A stretch of 64,000 nucleotides of DNA, taken from positions 53,628,216-53,692,215 of the forward strand of contig OV277868.1 of the NCBI GenBank assembly GCA_922989275.2. Direction: 5' to 3'. The DNA comes from Gari tellinella (taxonomy: Eukaryota > Mollusca > Bivalvia > Cardiida > Psammobiidae). The translations under genes were made by a program, and so were the position numbers. Under the pieces are notes generated by a model that saw only the letters and a list, made by a program, of their open reading frames with translations, searched no databases and was not told where the DNA came from. Position 1 is the first letter of the stretch; every line of letters starts with the position of its first letter. Below, piece by piece: positions 21,225 through 32,577 of this stretch.

Positions 21225-22501
21225 ACTAAGTTATCGCTCAACCCAAATTACCGCTCGACCTAGTTTGTCAGCCAATGAAAGGGCGATGGGCGGTGCTTTG
21301 TATTTTCGGAAGCCGGCGAGTTCACTTTTACATATGACGTCACACGAAAAACTAGAAAATCGACCGGGAACCCTGTACGCGTGTAGAGCTCGCTGTAGGC
21401 ATTTCCAATTAGAAACAAAACCGAGCATGAGCTAGCGTGTCACCCAAATGGAATTTAAAAATAGATTCAATTGAGGACGATTTTTATTTGTGTTCCGACA
21501 GTAAAGTGTTGAAAACTGGCGTGAAAGAGCTGCTGTGGACTGGCGTGACATGAAAATGCTTCATCAGTTGATTTGCTAAAAAATATCAAGCATTAAGCAG
21601 CACCTGATCAACCAAGATTCGAGTCCTTTCTTCATTCATGCACTAATGGAGCCAAGCAATAATTGTTTTAAATTCAGTTTAGAACACCCCCCCCCACAAA
21701 TTATAGGGTTAAAACATCCTAAGTCAAGAGCATTCTTTGTTTTTAAATGACATTCATCTGGACTGTGTTGTTAAGTGCATTATACTATTAATGACAAAAA
21801 TGCCCATTGTACCGAAGGGGTTGACGACGGATGGTTGTTTAACGCAAGAATTAAACGCTTATAGGAGCCTCTGTATTGCTTGCCTTATGAATTGATAAGA
21901 AGCAGCCGTATTTTAGTACAATATTGAAAATAAGCACATTTCTTTCGAGACGTTTTACAGTCAAATATTTGTAAAACGATTACACAAAAGAAGACAATAC
22001 CCACAGGTCGACTGCTTAACCCTCTCAACCCAACACTTATACAATGAACAATTCGAGTCTAGGCCATTTTGTAATAGGAGATCTACGATGTGGTTCTACA
22101 GTGTTTGCAGTGGACAAGTGTAACGGGTACATTTTAAATGACGAGTGTACTCGTCACCTAGGGTTCAATGAGTTAATGCAGGACATGATTAATGCGTTTC
22201 ATATTAATTTCATTATGCACTAACTATAGTCTCCTGTCTACAGAAATATTTGATTTATTCGGGACTCTTCATTGAAAGGCCGCAGTACATAGGTTATACT
22301 GTAATTCGCAGCTGAGCGGTTGCTGTATGACGTAATGATGCGCTACGCTCCTCCTTAGCACGCGGTGTCATTGACCGGTTCATGACTTGTTTATTTCTCT
22401 GCCATACCCAAGTACAAAATTGAACGAATATGCGATATATTTTTTCATTTCTCGCTGAAATGGAGCCCTACCATTGGCTGGTAATCTAGGGCAAACGGTA
22501 A
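21225..22501 (+). repeat. 1.28-kb tandem duplication, copy 1
   Basis: Begins ACTAAGTTATCGCTC and ends GGCAAACGGTAA. It differs from copy 2 mainly in the poly-C run at about 21687. It contains a degraded TTAA-1 copy at about 22019-22177. Confidence 0.9.
21272..21342 (+). promoter_or_regulatory. promoter-like motif group, copy 1
   Basis: CCAAT at 21272, GGGCGG at 21288 and a palindromic cAMP-response element TGACGTCA at 21335. No reading frame of note follows, so its use is unknown. Confidence 0.4.
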
Positions 22502-23786
22502 ACTAAGTTATCGCTCAACCCAAATTACCGCTCGACCTAGTTTGTCAGCCAATGAAAGGGCGATGGGCGGTGCTTTGTATTTTCGGAAGCCGGCGAGTTC
22601 ACTTTTACATATGACGTCACACGAAAAACTAGAAAATCGACCGGGAACCCTGTACGCGTGTAGAGCTCGCTGTAGGCATTTCCAATTAGAAACAAAACCG
22701 AGCATGAGCTAGCGTGTCACCCAAATGGAATTTAAAAATAGATTCAATTGAGGACGATTTTTATTTGTGTTCCGACAGTAAAGTGTTGAAAACTGGCGTG
22801 AAAGAGCTGCTGTGGACTGGCGTGACATGAAAATGCTTCATCAGTTGATTTGCTAAAAAATATCAAGCATTAAGCAGCACCTGATCAACCAAGATTCGAG
22901 TCCTTTCTTCATTCATGCACTAATGGAGCCAAGCAATAATTGTTTTAAATTCAGTTTAGAACCCCCCCCCCCCCCCACACACAAATTATAGGGTTAAAAC
23001 ATCCTAAGTCAAGAGCATTCTTTGTTTTTAAATGACATTCATCTGGACTGTGTTGTTAAGTGCATTATACTATTAATGACAAAAATGCCCATTGTACCGA
23101 AGGGGTTGACGACGGATGGTTGTTTAACGCAAGAATTAAACGCTTATAGGAGCCTCTGTATTGCTTGCCTTATGAATTGATAAGAAGCAGCCGTATTTTA
23201 GTACAATATTGAAAATAAGCACATTTCTTTCGAGACGTTTTACAGTCAAATATTTGTAAAACGATTACACAAAAGAAGACAATACCCACAGGTCGACTGC
23301 TTAACCCTCTCAACCCAACACTTATACAATGAACAATTCGAGTCTAGGCCATTTTGTAATAGGAGATCTACGATGTGGTTCTACAGTGTTTGCAGTGGAC
23401 AAGTGTAACGGGTACATTTTAAATGACGAGTGTACTCGTCACCTAGGGTTCAATGAGTTAATGCAGGACATGATTAATGCGTTTCATATTAATTTCATTA
23501 TGCACTAACTATAGTCTCCTGTCTACAGAAATATTTGATTTATTCGGGACTCTTCATTGAAAGGCCGCAGTACATAGGTTATACTGTAATTCGCAGCTGA
23601 GCGGTTGCTGTATGACGTAATGATGCGCTACGCTCCTCCTTAGCACGCGGTGTCATTGACCGGTTCATGACTTGTTTATTTCTCTGCCATACCCAAGTAC
23701 AAAATTGAACGAATATGCGATATATTTTTTCATTTCTCGCTGAAATGGAGCCCTACCATTGGCTGGTAATCTAGGGCAAACGGTAA
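22502..23786 (+). repeat. 1.28-kb tandem duplication, copy 2
   Basis: Offset 1277 bp from copy 1, with the same ends and near-total identity. It is 8 bp longer through the C and CA run at 22963-22982. Confidence 0.9.
22549..22619 (+). promoter_or_regulatory. promoter-like motif group, copy 2
   Basis: The same three motifs at the same spacing as in copy 1: CCAAT 22549, GGGCGG 22565, TGACGTCA 22612. Confidence 0.4.
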
Positions 23787-23787
23787 C

Positions 23788-23905
23788 ATGTTATTGAATG
23801 TCCCTGCTTATACAAATCACTCTCGATGGTTCGAATTGTGGCGTATTTAGTCATTTCTGTCAGGTACATTCAATAACAATAAATGTTATTGAATGTCCCT
23901 GGTAT
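23788..23905. repeat. small inverted and direct repeat
   Basis: ATGTTATTGAATGTCCCTG occurs at 23788 and 23883, with AGGTACATTCAATAACA in reverse between them at about 23861. Confidence 0.65.
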
Positions 23906-23974
23906 AAGTCAATGAAGCTTGTTTCATAATCGATGTAACAGAAATAAAGTTTAAACAATGGTACAAGAGATTCC

Positions 23975-24200
23975 CTCGCCTTTTGCATGTACAGTGGGAA
24001 AGAAGTTATTGTCCCACTCCCTCTTTATTTTCAGCCTGGTTTAATAAGTCGTCTGTCATTGTAGGGTGGGACATACGTTGTTCTTTTACAATGAACGTGC
24101 TTGTGTTAAAACTTATTTCCAATGCAACCGTTTTGGAGCAAGATCAGGCGTCAGGTAAGCGGTGTCTGATCAAGATTCTAAAATGTTTGCCTCTCAGATT
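23975..24200 (+). repeat. degraded TA-1-like element
   Basis: Core 1 remnant GGAGCAAGATCAGGCGTCAG...GTGTCTGATC at about 24130-24190. The left part (TGTTAAAACTTATTTCCAATG) resembles the TA-1 copy at 30581. Confidence 0.4.
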
Positions 24201-24276
24201 GAAATAAATCGGCAGAATTCTTAAAACAGTTGTCATTGTTTATATACCATTGTATTGCGTTTACGTATAATTTCGT

Positions 24277-24527
24277 TTAACCCTTTGAACCCTAATCCCG
24301 CATATAGGCGTCCTTTTCAAACAGTGTACATGTGAATAGTACACTTGTCCTGTGCAAACAGTGAAGACCCAGATCAGAGGGCTCCGAAAGGAGCCCTCTG
24401 ATCAGGGTCTTCACTGTTTGTCATAATGCAAAAAATGGACAAAAACAACCCTTAAAAGCCAGAAATGGACTAGACTTAAATCGAAACTGGAATTGTCCAA
24501 TTAAAGTTTCAGGGAGGAAAGAGTTAA
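24277..24527 (+). repeat. TTAA-1 MITE, best-preserved copy
   Basis: TTAACCCTTTGAACCCTAA to AGGGAGGAAAGAGTTAA. Perfect core 3 hairpin at about 24355-24421 with a CTCCGAAAGGAG centre. CCCTTT ends and a TTAA target resemble piggyBac-type transposons, which is inference. Confidence 0.88.
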
Positions 24528-25381
24528 AGAGGGACATAATAATGTTTTCTCCACTGTAGGTATTTTTTCTTTCATTCAGTTTTCAAGAAGGGTAAAAGCA
24601 TGAACATTTTAAAGACATGAGATGGGGGCGGATAAAGGCGTAAAAAGGGCGTTGTTATGATAGAAAGGGGTTAAAATCCGTCACCTTAACCGAAATCTGT
24701 GATCCGCGCCTAAACACTCATAGCATGTTTGCAAACATTGAGGCAATACTCCGCGTTTGTACACTAGTGATCTTGAACTTAGCATGTTTGCAAACACCTA
24801 GGCAATGATAAAACTGAATGTACCGAGTAAGGCGGAAGTTTAGCCCTATAGTGATGCAATGCTACACATAAACCAAGGTCATTAGGGTAAGGATATACTT
24901 CAACATTTGTTAAAGCACGGCGAGCCTATAGTGTTTTATTGGACAGTCTATGTGTAGACGACACTCAGAAGTAGATAAAACTGCAGCCTTACCCGTGTGT
25001 AACGCTTAATGCAAAAGGTAATAGAGAAAGCGCCAATAGAGAAGAGCTTTCTGCATTACTTTTATCATGCATTAAGCATTAACTCGTCTTAAATCAAATG
25101 TTTATTTACTAACATGGCCGCCATATACCTCATGGACTGTACTTTATAGCTATTGGTTTGATTCAACAAAAATACAGTGCAAACTTCAAAGGCGCTGAAA
25201 TTAACCAATAAACGGGTGCCTCGAAATGAAAACAAAACCACCCGGGTAATAACCGTTGTAAGTTCCTCATTTATCAATTAAATTATAAAAACTTCAACTA
25301 AAGACGCCAATAGCTTAGTCTCTATACATATAATCACTCTATTAATCATTTGCCCCAAGTAGAAATGCCCCTTTTAACGCC
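24528..25381. other. no gene seen
   Basis: GCATGTTTGCAAACA is repeated at 24723 and 24782. An imperfect inverted pair built on GCTTAATGCA lies at 25003-25080. Short minus-strand frames show no known domain. Confidence 0.35.
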
Positions 25382-26039
25382 TTAACCCTTTGAGCCCTAC
25401 CCATACATGTATGCGTCTTTGCGAAAAGTGTACATTTGAAGAATACTCTTGTCCTATGCAAACAATATTCAGTATTTCAGTATACAATATACACTAAACA
25501 GTGGAGAAAACGTTATTCTTTCCCGATTAAACGCAAACGAAACGCAAACGCATTGCATTAAAATGTACAAAATAACACATTTTTGACAACTATTAATTTT
25601 TATACGGGTGGAAAACAGTTTGAAGCCTGATCAGACGCCGTGTTACTGATCTTGCTCCAAACTGTTTGCAATGGGAATAATAGTTTTAATGCATTTATTG
25701 GCAAAGAATAACGTTTTCTCCACTGTACAGTATTCAGTATAAGACAACAAATCAAATAACAATTCAAAACAAACTGTAAAAGAAGATACCGCATAAAATT
25801 CCAAAATATGTTAATTAAATACGTTATCCAATTACAAAATACTCAGAAATAATGCAAAACATCGAATCAGTTAACAGTGAAGACCTAAATTAGAGGGCTC
25901 CTAAATGCGCCCTTTGACCAGGGTCAGCACTACTTGTCATATTGCAATACATTAAATAAAACATTAAATAGTAAAAAATTGACTAGACTTAATTGGAAAC
26001 TAGAATTATCCAACTGAAGTGTAAGGAAGGAAGGGTTAA
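25382..26039 (+). repeat. TTAA-1 MITE split by TA-1
   Basis: Left part 25382 to about 25475 (TTAACCCTTTGAGCCCTAC) and right part about 25870-26039 (ending AGGAAGGGTTAA). The sequence between contains a TA-1 copy plus about 150 bp of unassigned AT-rich DNA. Confidence 0.6.
25499..25725 (-). repeat. TA-1 MITE
   Basis: CAGTGGAGAAAACGTTATTC at the left, TTTTCTCCACTG at the right. The core 1 hairpin is shortened on one arm (GACGCCGTGTTACTGATCTT). Confidence 0.85.
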
Positions 26040-26142
26040 CATAACTGCCTTATCCTGGTAAAGAGATACATGTATAGGGAATTTTCTAGCAAGTTGATTG
26101 TTCACTATAGAGTAAATGATGAAAATAAAGCAGAAATCTCCC

Positions 26143-26382
26143 TTAACTCATTATCCCCCGAGACTTCCAATGAAAAATTCCAGTTTACAATATAGGCTGG
26201 TCGATTTTAGACTATTTAGGTTTTTTTAAAAAATAATATATTACAAAATGACAAACAGTGAAGTCCCTGATTAAAGGGCTCCTGCAGGACCCCTCTAATC
26301 ATGGACTTCACTGTTTATTAGACAAGTGTACTCTTCACATGTACACTTTTGATAGAGGACACATAGGTGCTCAATGAGTTAA
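26143..26382 (+). repeat. TTAA-2 MITE
   Basis: TTAACTCATTATCCCCCGA to CTCAATGAGTTAA. Core 3 hairpin at about 26253-26316. The final TTAA is shared with the next element. Confidence 0.8.
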
Positions 26383-26475
26383 TCCATTACTCAATAGATA
26401 TGCCTTTTATGTATATTAATTTTTTCTCCACTGAAGAAATAGTACCACTTTTCATAGTCATAAATATGCGTCATA
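26379..26475 (+). repeat. TTAA-3 MITE, left end
   Basis: TTAATCCATTACTCAATAG continues to ATGCGTCATACG and then stops. It shares its TTAA with TTAA-2. Confidence 0.6.
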
Positions 26476-26759
26476 CGATTGACCCAGACACAGAACCTTG
26501 TATCACTTATGCTGATGTGGTTTAAGAAAAATGCCCTGGAAAAAGGGGGACACAAAAGAACGGACGGGCATACAAACAATTCAACCACTATAAGTGCACA
26601 AAGCTAAGCTTTAGGGGTCATTCTAAAACTTCTCCTGACACTCTCAATATTCTTTCATTTCCAGACAGTTTAATCTAGATTAGACTGCATGTTACCAGAC
26701 GACTTATCAGGTTCCGAACTGAACTACACTTTCCGACAAAATGTGAAAAAACTATAGCA

Positions 26760-26953
26760 ACACCTCTCTATTACGACCACTTAATTGTGTAAACCAACAA
26801 GTGTTAAGGCAGGTGACTGCTTAAAGCAAGGCGAACTTATAACAGAAAACACCAGTCAGCTTTCGTTTAACGCCCATCTTGCTTTAATCTGTCACTTGTA
26901 TTTAATGCAGTCAATTAGCCTTCTTTAAAGTGGTCGTAATAGAGAGGTTTGTT
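26760..26953 (+). repeat. TA-3 MITE, diverged
   Basis: CACCTCTCTATTACGACCAC at the left, its complement at the right, and a worn core 2 variant between. Confidence 0.65.
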
Positions 26954-27239
26954 GAAAATCTTGTAGGACACACTTGAAGCGGACCATTTACTAACAGGAT
27001 TTTTATTTAATGCTTACCCATGCCCTAAGGTACTAAACTTTTCCTATGCAAACATAGTAGACCATGATTAGAAGTTAATGCTCTGGTCAGGACCGACACT
27101 GTCATGTAGCAATACATGGTAAAAGAGACGCACATAAACTGTCAAAATAGGAAGACCAAATAAGAAACTGACATTGTCTATTTTTTGTTTCAAGGGTGAG
27201 TTACTTGACCTAGTTATCATATCCTGCATGGTACAACAA

Positions 27240-27390
27240 ATACTCACTATTACGATCATTCAATTGAAGACTTACTGGTTGTATCTAAGTCAGATGCCAT
27301 TTTAAAGTAGGAAGGAAGTAAAGCAGAAGGCTCCTTGCGGAACTTTCTGCTTTACTTTCAGCCTACTACATGTACAAGAAGCTACGACTG
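27240..27390 (+). repeat. TA-3 MITE, partial
   Basis: CACTATTACGATCATT at the left. Hairpin arms GGAAGTAAAGCAGAAGGCTC and complement at about 27311-27364. Right end lost. Confidence 0.55.
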
Positions 27391-27576
27391 GTTATATTTC
27401 AGGAAGTTCGCAAAAAGAGGATTTAAGTTACCTATTTCTTAACCCCACGTCGAGAGCGTATACTTTCACAACTGTTTTAAGACAGCCCCAGATAAAACCG
27501 AGTGCAGTCGAACCACAATAACCCAAGCTCGATAAAGTCGAGCATACCGTTCAGTGGAATTTAAAACGTGGCTTTA

Positions 27577-27770
27577 CTGTAAAACCTCTCTTTGACGATC
27601 ATTAATGAGCTAATAGTGTGGATATTTTAGGCAAATGGTTGCTTAAAGCAAGATTAAAGTAAAACAGAAAGCTCCCAAATGAGCTTATCTTATTTTATGT
27701 TTTGGTCTATCTTAAAACCATATTTAAGACTCATTATCAGTGGTTATAATAGAAATAAAAATTTACTGTT
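27577..27770 (+). repeat. TA-3 MITE, diverged
   Basis: Starts CTGTAAAACCTCTCTTTGAC. Hairpin around AAAGCAAGATTAAAGTAAAA, ending AAATTTACTG. Confidence 0.55.
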
Positions 27771-28071
27771 GCAGTAATTTCGAATTCAGCGAGTTTTAGT
27801 TCTAGAGGTTGGACTATATCAAATAATTTTCTTGTTCTCCAACACACCCTATAAGTGACTACAGATCTCTACGAGGTGTCCCTTTTTACGCATCCCAATC
27901 TGGACGCTGTTGTTGCTGCTAAGGTTTATAGTCACGCATAAGCTTTTTCAGATGCGTCATCACATTGTCGTCAGGATCAAGACAATGGTCAGCATCATGC
28001 CTATTACTGTCCGGACTTTATCCAAACTGGACCTACATGTACATACTTATTATACTTCAAAGTAAATTCTT
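27771..28071. other. no certain gene
   Basis: A short minus-strand frame at about 28015-27919 reads DPDDNVMTHLKKLMRDYKP before a stop. It looks protein-like but I do not recognise it. Confidence 0.2.
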
Positions 28072-28425
28072 ACTTCTTATTTGGTACCGAGCCGTAGACG
28101 TGATACCAAGTACCCTGTGAGCTGACAGGGTACGTAGAAATGCAGACATTTTCATTGGCTGACAGGTCCCTGGGCCTTGCTTTGCAGAAAATAATGTGGC
28201 TGACTGCTCGACAGGATTGAGTGCATTCAATCGTGCATCGTTCGTTTTAAGTTCATTTCGGCTAAGAACCAATTGAGGGTTGATCTTTCAACAGTCGCAT
28301 TTTGGGGGGAAAGTTTGTCGCCGACGTCTACGAGCGTGCCCATCTTTCTTATGAATAACAACCGTCAGAAATATTACGTCTAACATGAGCCTACACGGTT
28401 AGCTATAAATAAGGAATTTCTATAA
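28072..28425 (+). repeat. dispersed repeat H, copy 1
   Basis: Aligns along its length with 37415-37800. Shared phrases include TTTCGGCTAAGAACC, TTTCAACAGTCGCATTT and AATAACAACCGTCAGAAA. Confidence 0.75.
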
Positions 28426-28467
28426 AAAAGAAAACAGATCAAAAATGAAAACCAGCCCAGGCACTTC

Positions 28468-28650
28468 TTAACCCTTTCACCTTCAATGACGTTATATAGC
28501 GCGTTTGCAAACAGTTTTGATCCTTATCAGAAATTGTTTGACACTTGTTTTGAAATTACGTCAGCCATACTGCCTTAAATCTAACTTGGAAATGATATTG
28601 CAGACAACAATATTGCAGCGGACTACCATATGGCGGTGAAGGGTTTTTAA
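28468..28650 (+). repeat. TTAA-4 MITE, hairpin lost
   Basis: TTAACCCTTTCACCTTCAATG to GGCGGTGAAGGG. Only AACAGTTTTGATCCTTATCA and one short piece of the opposite arm remain. Confidence 0.65.
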
Positions 28651-29041
28651 ATGAAAAAAAACACTCAATCAATATACATAAATATACATAAATTGGTTAA
28701 CATACTGTACATGCTTCTTCAATTATACCTTAGATCTTAATGTGAAAAGTGTTTTTCGGACACCAGTATTGAAGCAGACGATATAAAGATGAGATAGGGA
28801 GTTGACCGCCCACAATGATAACATAAACAGAGGGCGTGCATCCCAGCACTTTAATACTTTTAATTATGTTATCGTTCATCTCAACAAATTTAATTAATAT
28901 CCTGAATCTTTTTACACGTCAATTTTATCGCCTGTCGTAACCTTTAAGCTGACATAATCCCTTGCTTTACAACTGTTGTCTAAAATATGGGTTTCCGGTA
29001 TGATTTAAAGTAGCTTGGCAGAAGAAATATTGAAAGAAGTA

Positions 29042-29106
29042 TCAAACGGTTTGGATCCTGATCAAACACCCTGTATGTCGGTGTCTGATCTGGACTCGAA
29101 TTGTAA
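29042..29106 (+). repeat. solo core 1 hairpin
   Basis: AACGGTTTGGATCCTGATCA with an imperfect opposite arm. Confidence 0.5.
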
Positions 29107-29469
29107 ATAAAAAGAACTACTTGTCGTTGATGATGCAAGGGTTAATGATGGGGGATTTTATGCCGTTTAACCTGGATACGAAATACGACCTGTTTTCCTG
29201 TTGATAGGTTGAGGTCACATGTCTCCAAAATGCAGACAAACTAGTGATGGATGTGTGCACTCAATGACTATGTATTGCAATTCTAAAGACACGTGTCTTT
29301 CGTTTGCAGGATAGGTGACAGCAGAGCTCCAGAAAGCAACTTTCTGAACAAAAAAATGACATTGGACCCACTGCACCAGAGTTATGGACGTAATTTTTTT
29401 TCTATATGTATGTCTATACCGGTATGTGCTTCCTATTATATGGGACTTAAATGTTTAAAAATTTGAAAA

Positions 29470-30195
29470 CTTAAGATAATATCTAGAATTTTCAATTTAA
29501 CATCTTTTAAATTCAAGAACATTTTCTTGAAAATGCTGGTTATTATTTTGAAAATTCAACATATTATCTTGAAAATTCAAAATACTATCTTGAAAATGCA
29601 ACATACTATCTTGAAAATTCAAGATAATATCTTGAAGACTCAAAATACTATCTTGAATTTTCAAGTTATTTTCTTGAATATTCAAGATACTATCTTGAAT
29701 TTTCAAGATAATAACTTGACAATTCAAGATAGTATCTTAAAAATCAAGATAAGTTCCTTGAAAATTCGATAGGTATTTTGAATTTTCAAGATATTATCAC
29801 AATAGCTCACATGGAGCATAATCTCAGAAGAACTAAAATGTTGACGAAAGATGCACGATATTCTATTATGTTGAAAATTTCAGATACTCTCTAGAATTTT
29901 GAACATAACATCTTGAAAATTCAAGATAAGTTTCTTGAAAAGTCAACATTTTATCTTCAAAATTCAGACTACTTGATCTATGTTGAATTTTCAAGAAACT
30001 TATCTTGAATTCTTAAGTTACTATCTTGAATTTTCAAGGTAATATCTTGAATGTTCAAGATACTATCTTGAATTTTCAAGGTTATATCTAGAATTTTCAA
30101 GGTAATATCTTGACAAGATACTATCTTGAATTTTCAAGATACTACATTGTTTCATGAATTTTCAAGATTATAACTTGAATTTTGAAGATACAAAA
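29470..30195. repeat. quasi-palindromic 21-bp array
   Basis: About 30 variants of ATCTTGAAAATTCAAGATA, mostly spaced 21 bp. Because each unit is nearly its own complement, both strands have open frames of seven-residue repeats (plus 29527-29772; minus 29727-29497), of the type ILKIQDN. I treat these as by-products, not genes. Confidence 0.85.
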
Positions 30196-30267
30196 CTAAA
30201 ATAAAGATCTTAAAGTGGCACTATGCCGCTTCCGTATTCCATTGTGATAAGAAACATCGTTTAGATT

Positions 30268-30345
30268 TTCAAATAGTTTGGATCCATATGCGACGCCAAT
30301 AAACTCAGCGTCGCATCTGGGTACAAACTGACAACTTTATCACTT
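30268..30345 (+). repeat. solo core 1 hairpin, diverged
   Basis: AAATAGTTTGGATCCATATG and GCGTCGCATCTGGGTACAAA. Confidence 0.5.
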
Positions 30346-30580
30346 AGCATGCTTCATACAAACTGAAGCTAAAGATTTGGGATGTTTTGTTAAAATTATC
30401 GCTGGACGTAGGCGTAACTGTAGACTTAAGCGTGGGTGGGTTATTAAGACATCCGTAATCTATTTAATTGATTCTATTGAGATAATATATAGAGATTTTA
30501 TTGGGTTTAACCTGTAGACGTTCAATACAGCAAACAAACAGGTGCAGTTATCTCTACTAAAGGCACTAATACAGTCATTA

Positions 30581-30806
30581 CAGTGGAGGCGTTATTTATT
30601 CTCAATAAACGCGCTTATGTTAAAACAAGTATGTCCATTACAACTCTTTTGGAGCATGATCAGACGCCGGGTAACCCGGCGTCTGATCAGGCTCAAATAG
30701 GTTTGCCACTCACATTGAAATAAATCGTAAGAATTGTTAAAATTTCGTCATTTGCTACATTTTATTGCACTGCGCTGCTTTTATTTCTGTTTTAACGGGA
30801 AAGAAT
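30581..30806 (+). repeat. TA-1 MITE, right end decayed
   Basis: CAGTGGAGGCGTTATTTATT at the left. A good hairpin centre GACGCCGGGTAACCCGGCGT. Only TTTAACGGGAAAGAATG remains of the right end. Confidence 0.7.
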
Positions 30807-31084
30807 GTCATCATCATCACTGAACGACCACTGAAAGGGAAGGTTTGGTTTTCAGTGGTCAGGAAGATATATGCTTTAAACGATACTAAAGTATTGAGCA
30901 AACTGTTTTATAGGAGTTCGTTACTTTACTTTCAGCATGTTTTAGCCCACCACCTGTCTTTACTACAATCGTTGAGTGTTTTATAGAGGTTGCCCAGGCA
31001 GGACTGTATTGCAAAAAGATAATGAAGGTACTCCCACGCTGGGCGTTGTGGGGCAAAATTGTAACTAAGTTATTCTTCAACACA

Positions 31085-31333
31085 TTCAACCCTAGCGACG
31101 AGTATACTCGTCACTTACAAACAGTGCACCTGTGAGGAGTACTCTTGTCCCGTACAAACAGTGTAGACCTTGCTCAGAGGGCTCCTTAAGAACCCTCTGA
31201 TCAGGGTTTACATTGTTTCGCATTTTGAAATATACTAGTATTATTAAAATCAAACATAAATTGTCAAAAATGGACTAAACTTTATTTTGAAATTTGAATT
31301 GTCCATTAAAAGTTGTAGGGAAGAATGCGTTAA
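31085..31333 (+). repeat. TTAA-1 MITE
   Basis: TTCAACCCTAGCGACGAG to AGAATGCGTTAA. The core 3 hairpin at about 31152-31218 has an AGAA loop. Confidence 0.75.
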
Positions 31334-31394
31334 CACGTACACTGCTGACGTTCCAAATAGACTCTTACATTTTCTACACTTTGGGCTTGGTGCT

Positions 31395-31647
31395 TTAACC
31401 CTTTACCCCATAGAAGCGACTTTTAGCGTATCTCATTTATTCCTCCGCTGAAGAAAATAGTTCCAGTTTATACCCTCATGAACAATTACCATAACAAATA
31501 TTTTATATAGCCTAGCAGATGGTTGTTTAAAGTAGGCTGAAAGTAAAGCAGAATGTGCCTTAAGGCACATTCTGCTTTACTATCAACCTGCTTTAAGTGA
31601 TCATCTGTATTTAATGTTCATTTACATGTTATTGGGTAAAGGGTTAA
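31395..31647 (+). repeat. TTAA-3 MITE, full length
   Basis: TTAACCCTTTACCCCATAGA to TTGGGTAAAGGGTTAA. Core 2 hairpin with a GTGCCTTAAGGCAC centre. Confidence 0.85.
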
Positions 31648-31914
31648 AATCAAAGCTAAGGGGAAAATAGAATAAAATGAAATAAAAATATTTCAAAAAG
31701 TTAATCTACTAAAAGCACAGTTCTATATAATAATTAAAGGGCAATGAATGGTCATCTAATTTTATTTTCTCAAAATTTTAACTTGTTTGGTTTGAGCCCA
31801 TTTTATTTCAAATATTTACATGCATTTCACAACATACAACAATGTTTCAGATTGAAACGAAAGTATATCTTATTTTGTTTCTTCCCTTCCACTTTTATGT
31901 ATACACATACTCTA

Positions 31915-32161
31915 CAGTGGAGAAAACGTTATTCTTTCCCAATAAACGCGTTTACGCTAAATCTATTATTTCTCATGCAAACCGTTTGGAGCCGGATCAG
32001 ACGCCGGGTAACCCGTCGTCTGATCAGGCTCCAAACTGTTTGCTGTCCAGGTTAAAATAAACATTAAGAATAGTGGGAAAATTGTCATTTTCTACGGTTT
32101 AGTACTTTGCGTTTGCGTTTCGTTTGCGTTTAAACGGGAAAGAATAACAGGTTCTCCACTG
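31915..32161 (+). repeat. TA-1 MITE, full length
   Basis: 247 bp flanked by TA. Complete ends, and core 1 at about 31977-32043. Confidence 0.92.
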
Positions 32162-32523
32162 TATAAATAACTGTTTGCCATTCAGAATATCATAAACCGT
32201 TGGAAATGAAAAAAAAACTCTATCTCTATCTTATCCACTGTGACCGTGTCAATTCATTTGAATTCCGACCAGACGCCGAGTAACGAATTCGCTTGTTGTC
32301 GACAACTGCGATGAAAGGGAAAAAGAGACTGACGTCCTGATTTGGCCTAAAATCTTTATGTACATGGATTTTAGGCGCCTGTATCAAGCACTTAAAAATA
32401 TTAGTTTAGAAAGAGAATATATGTTTAGAAATACACTTCAAAGACAAAAAATGAGGAGCTTGGCCTTGACTCGATACCATGCGTAGAGGACAAAACATAC
32501 GTGTATATAAGTTCGACTTATTT

Positions 32524-32551
32524 AAAAAAAAAAAAAAAAAAAAAAAAAACC
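32524..32551 (+). repeat. poly(A) run of 28
   Basis: A pure A run 25-30 bp before the first LINE coding sequence; see the LINE entry. Confidence 0.9.
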
Positions 32552-32577
32552 ACACATATATATGCTTTATCTATAGG

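Noticed and set aside
21231..22705. Two identical 65-residue minus-strand frames (MLGFVSNWK...)
   Set aside because: Identical only because the 1.28-kb unit is duplicated; no domain, and the frame crosses the promoter-like motifs.
29497..29772. Heptad-repeat proteins on both strands as real coiled-coil genes
   Set aside because: Both strands give the same pattern because the DNA unit is palindromic; start codons and flanks look arbitrary.
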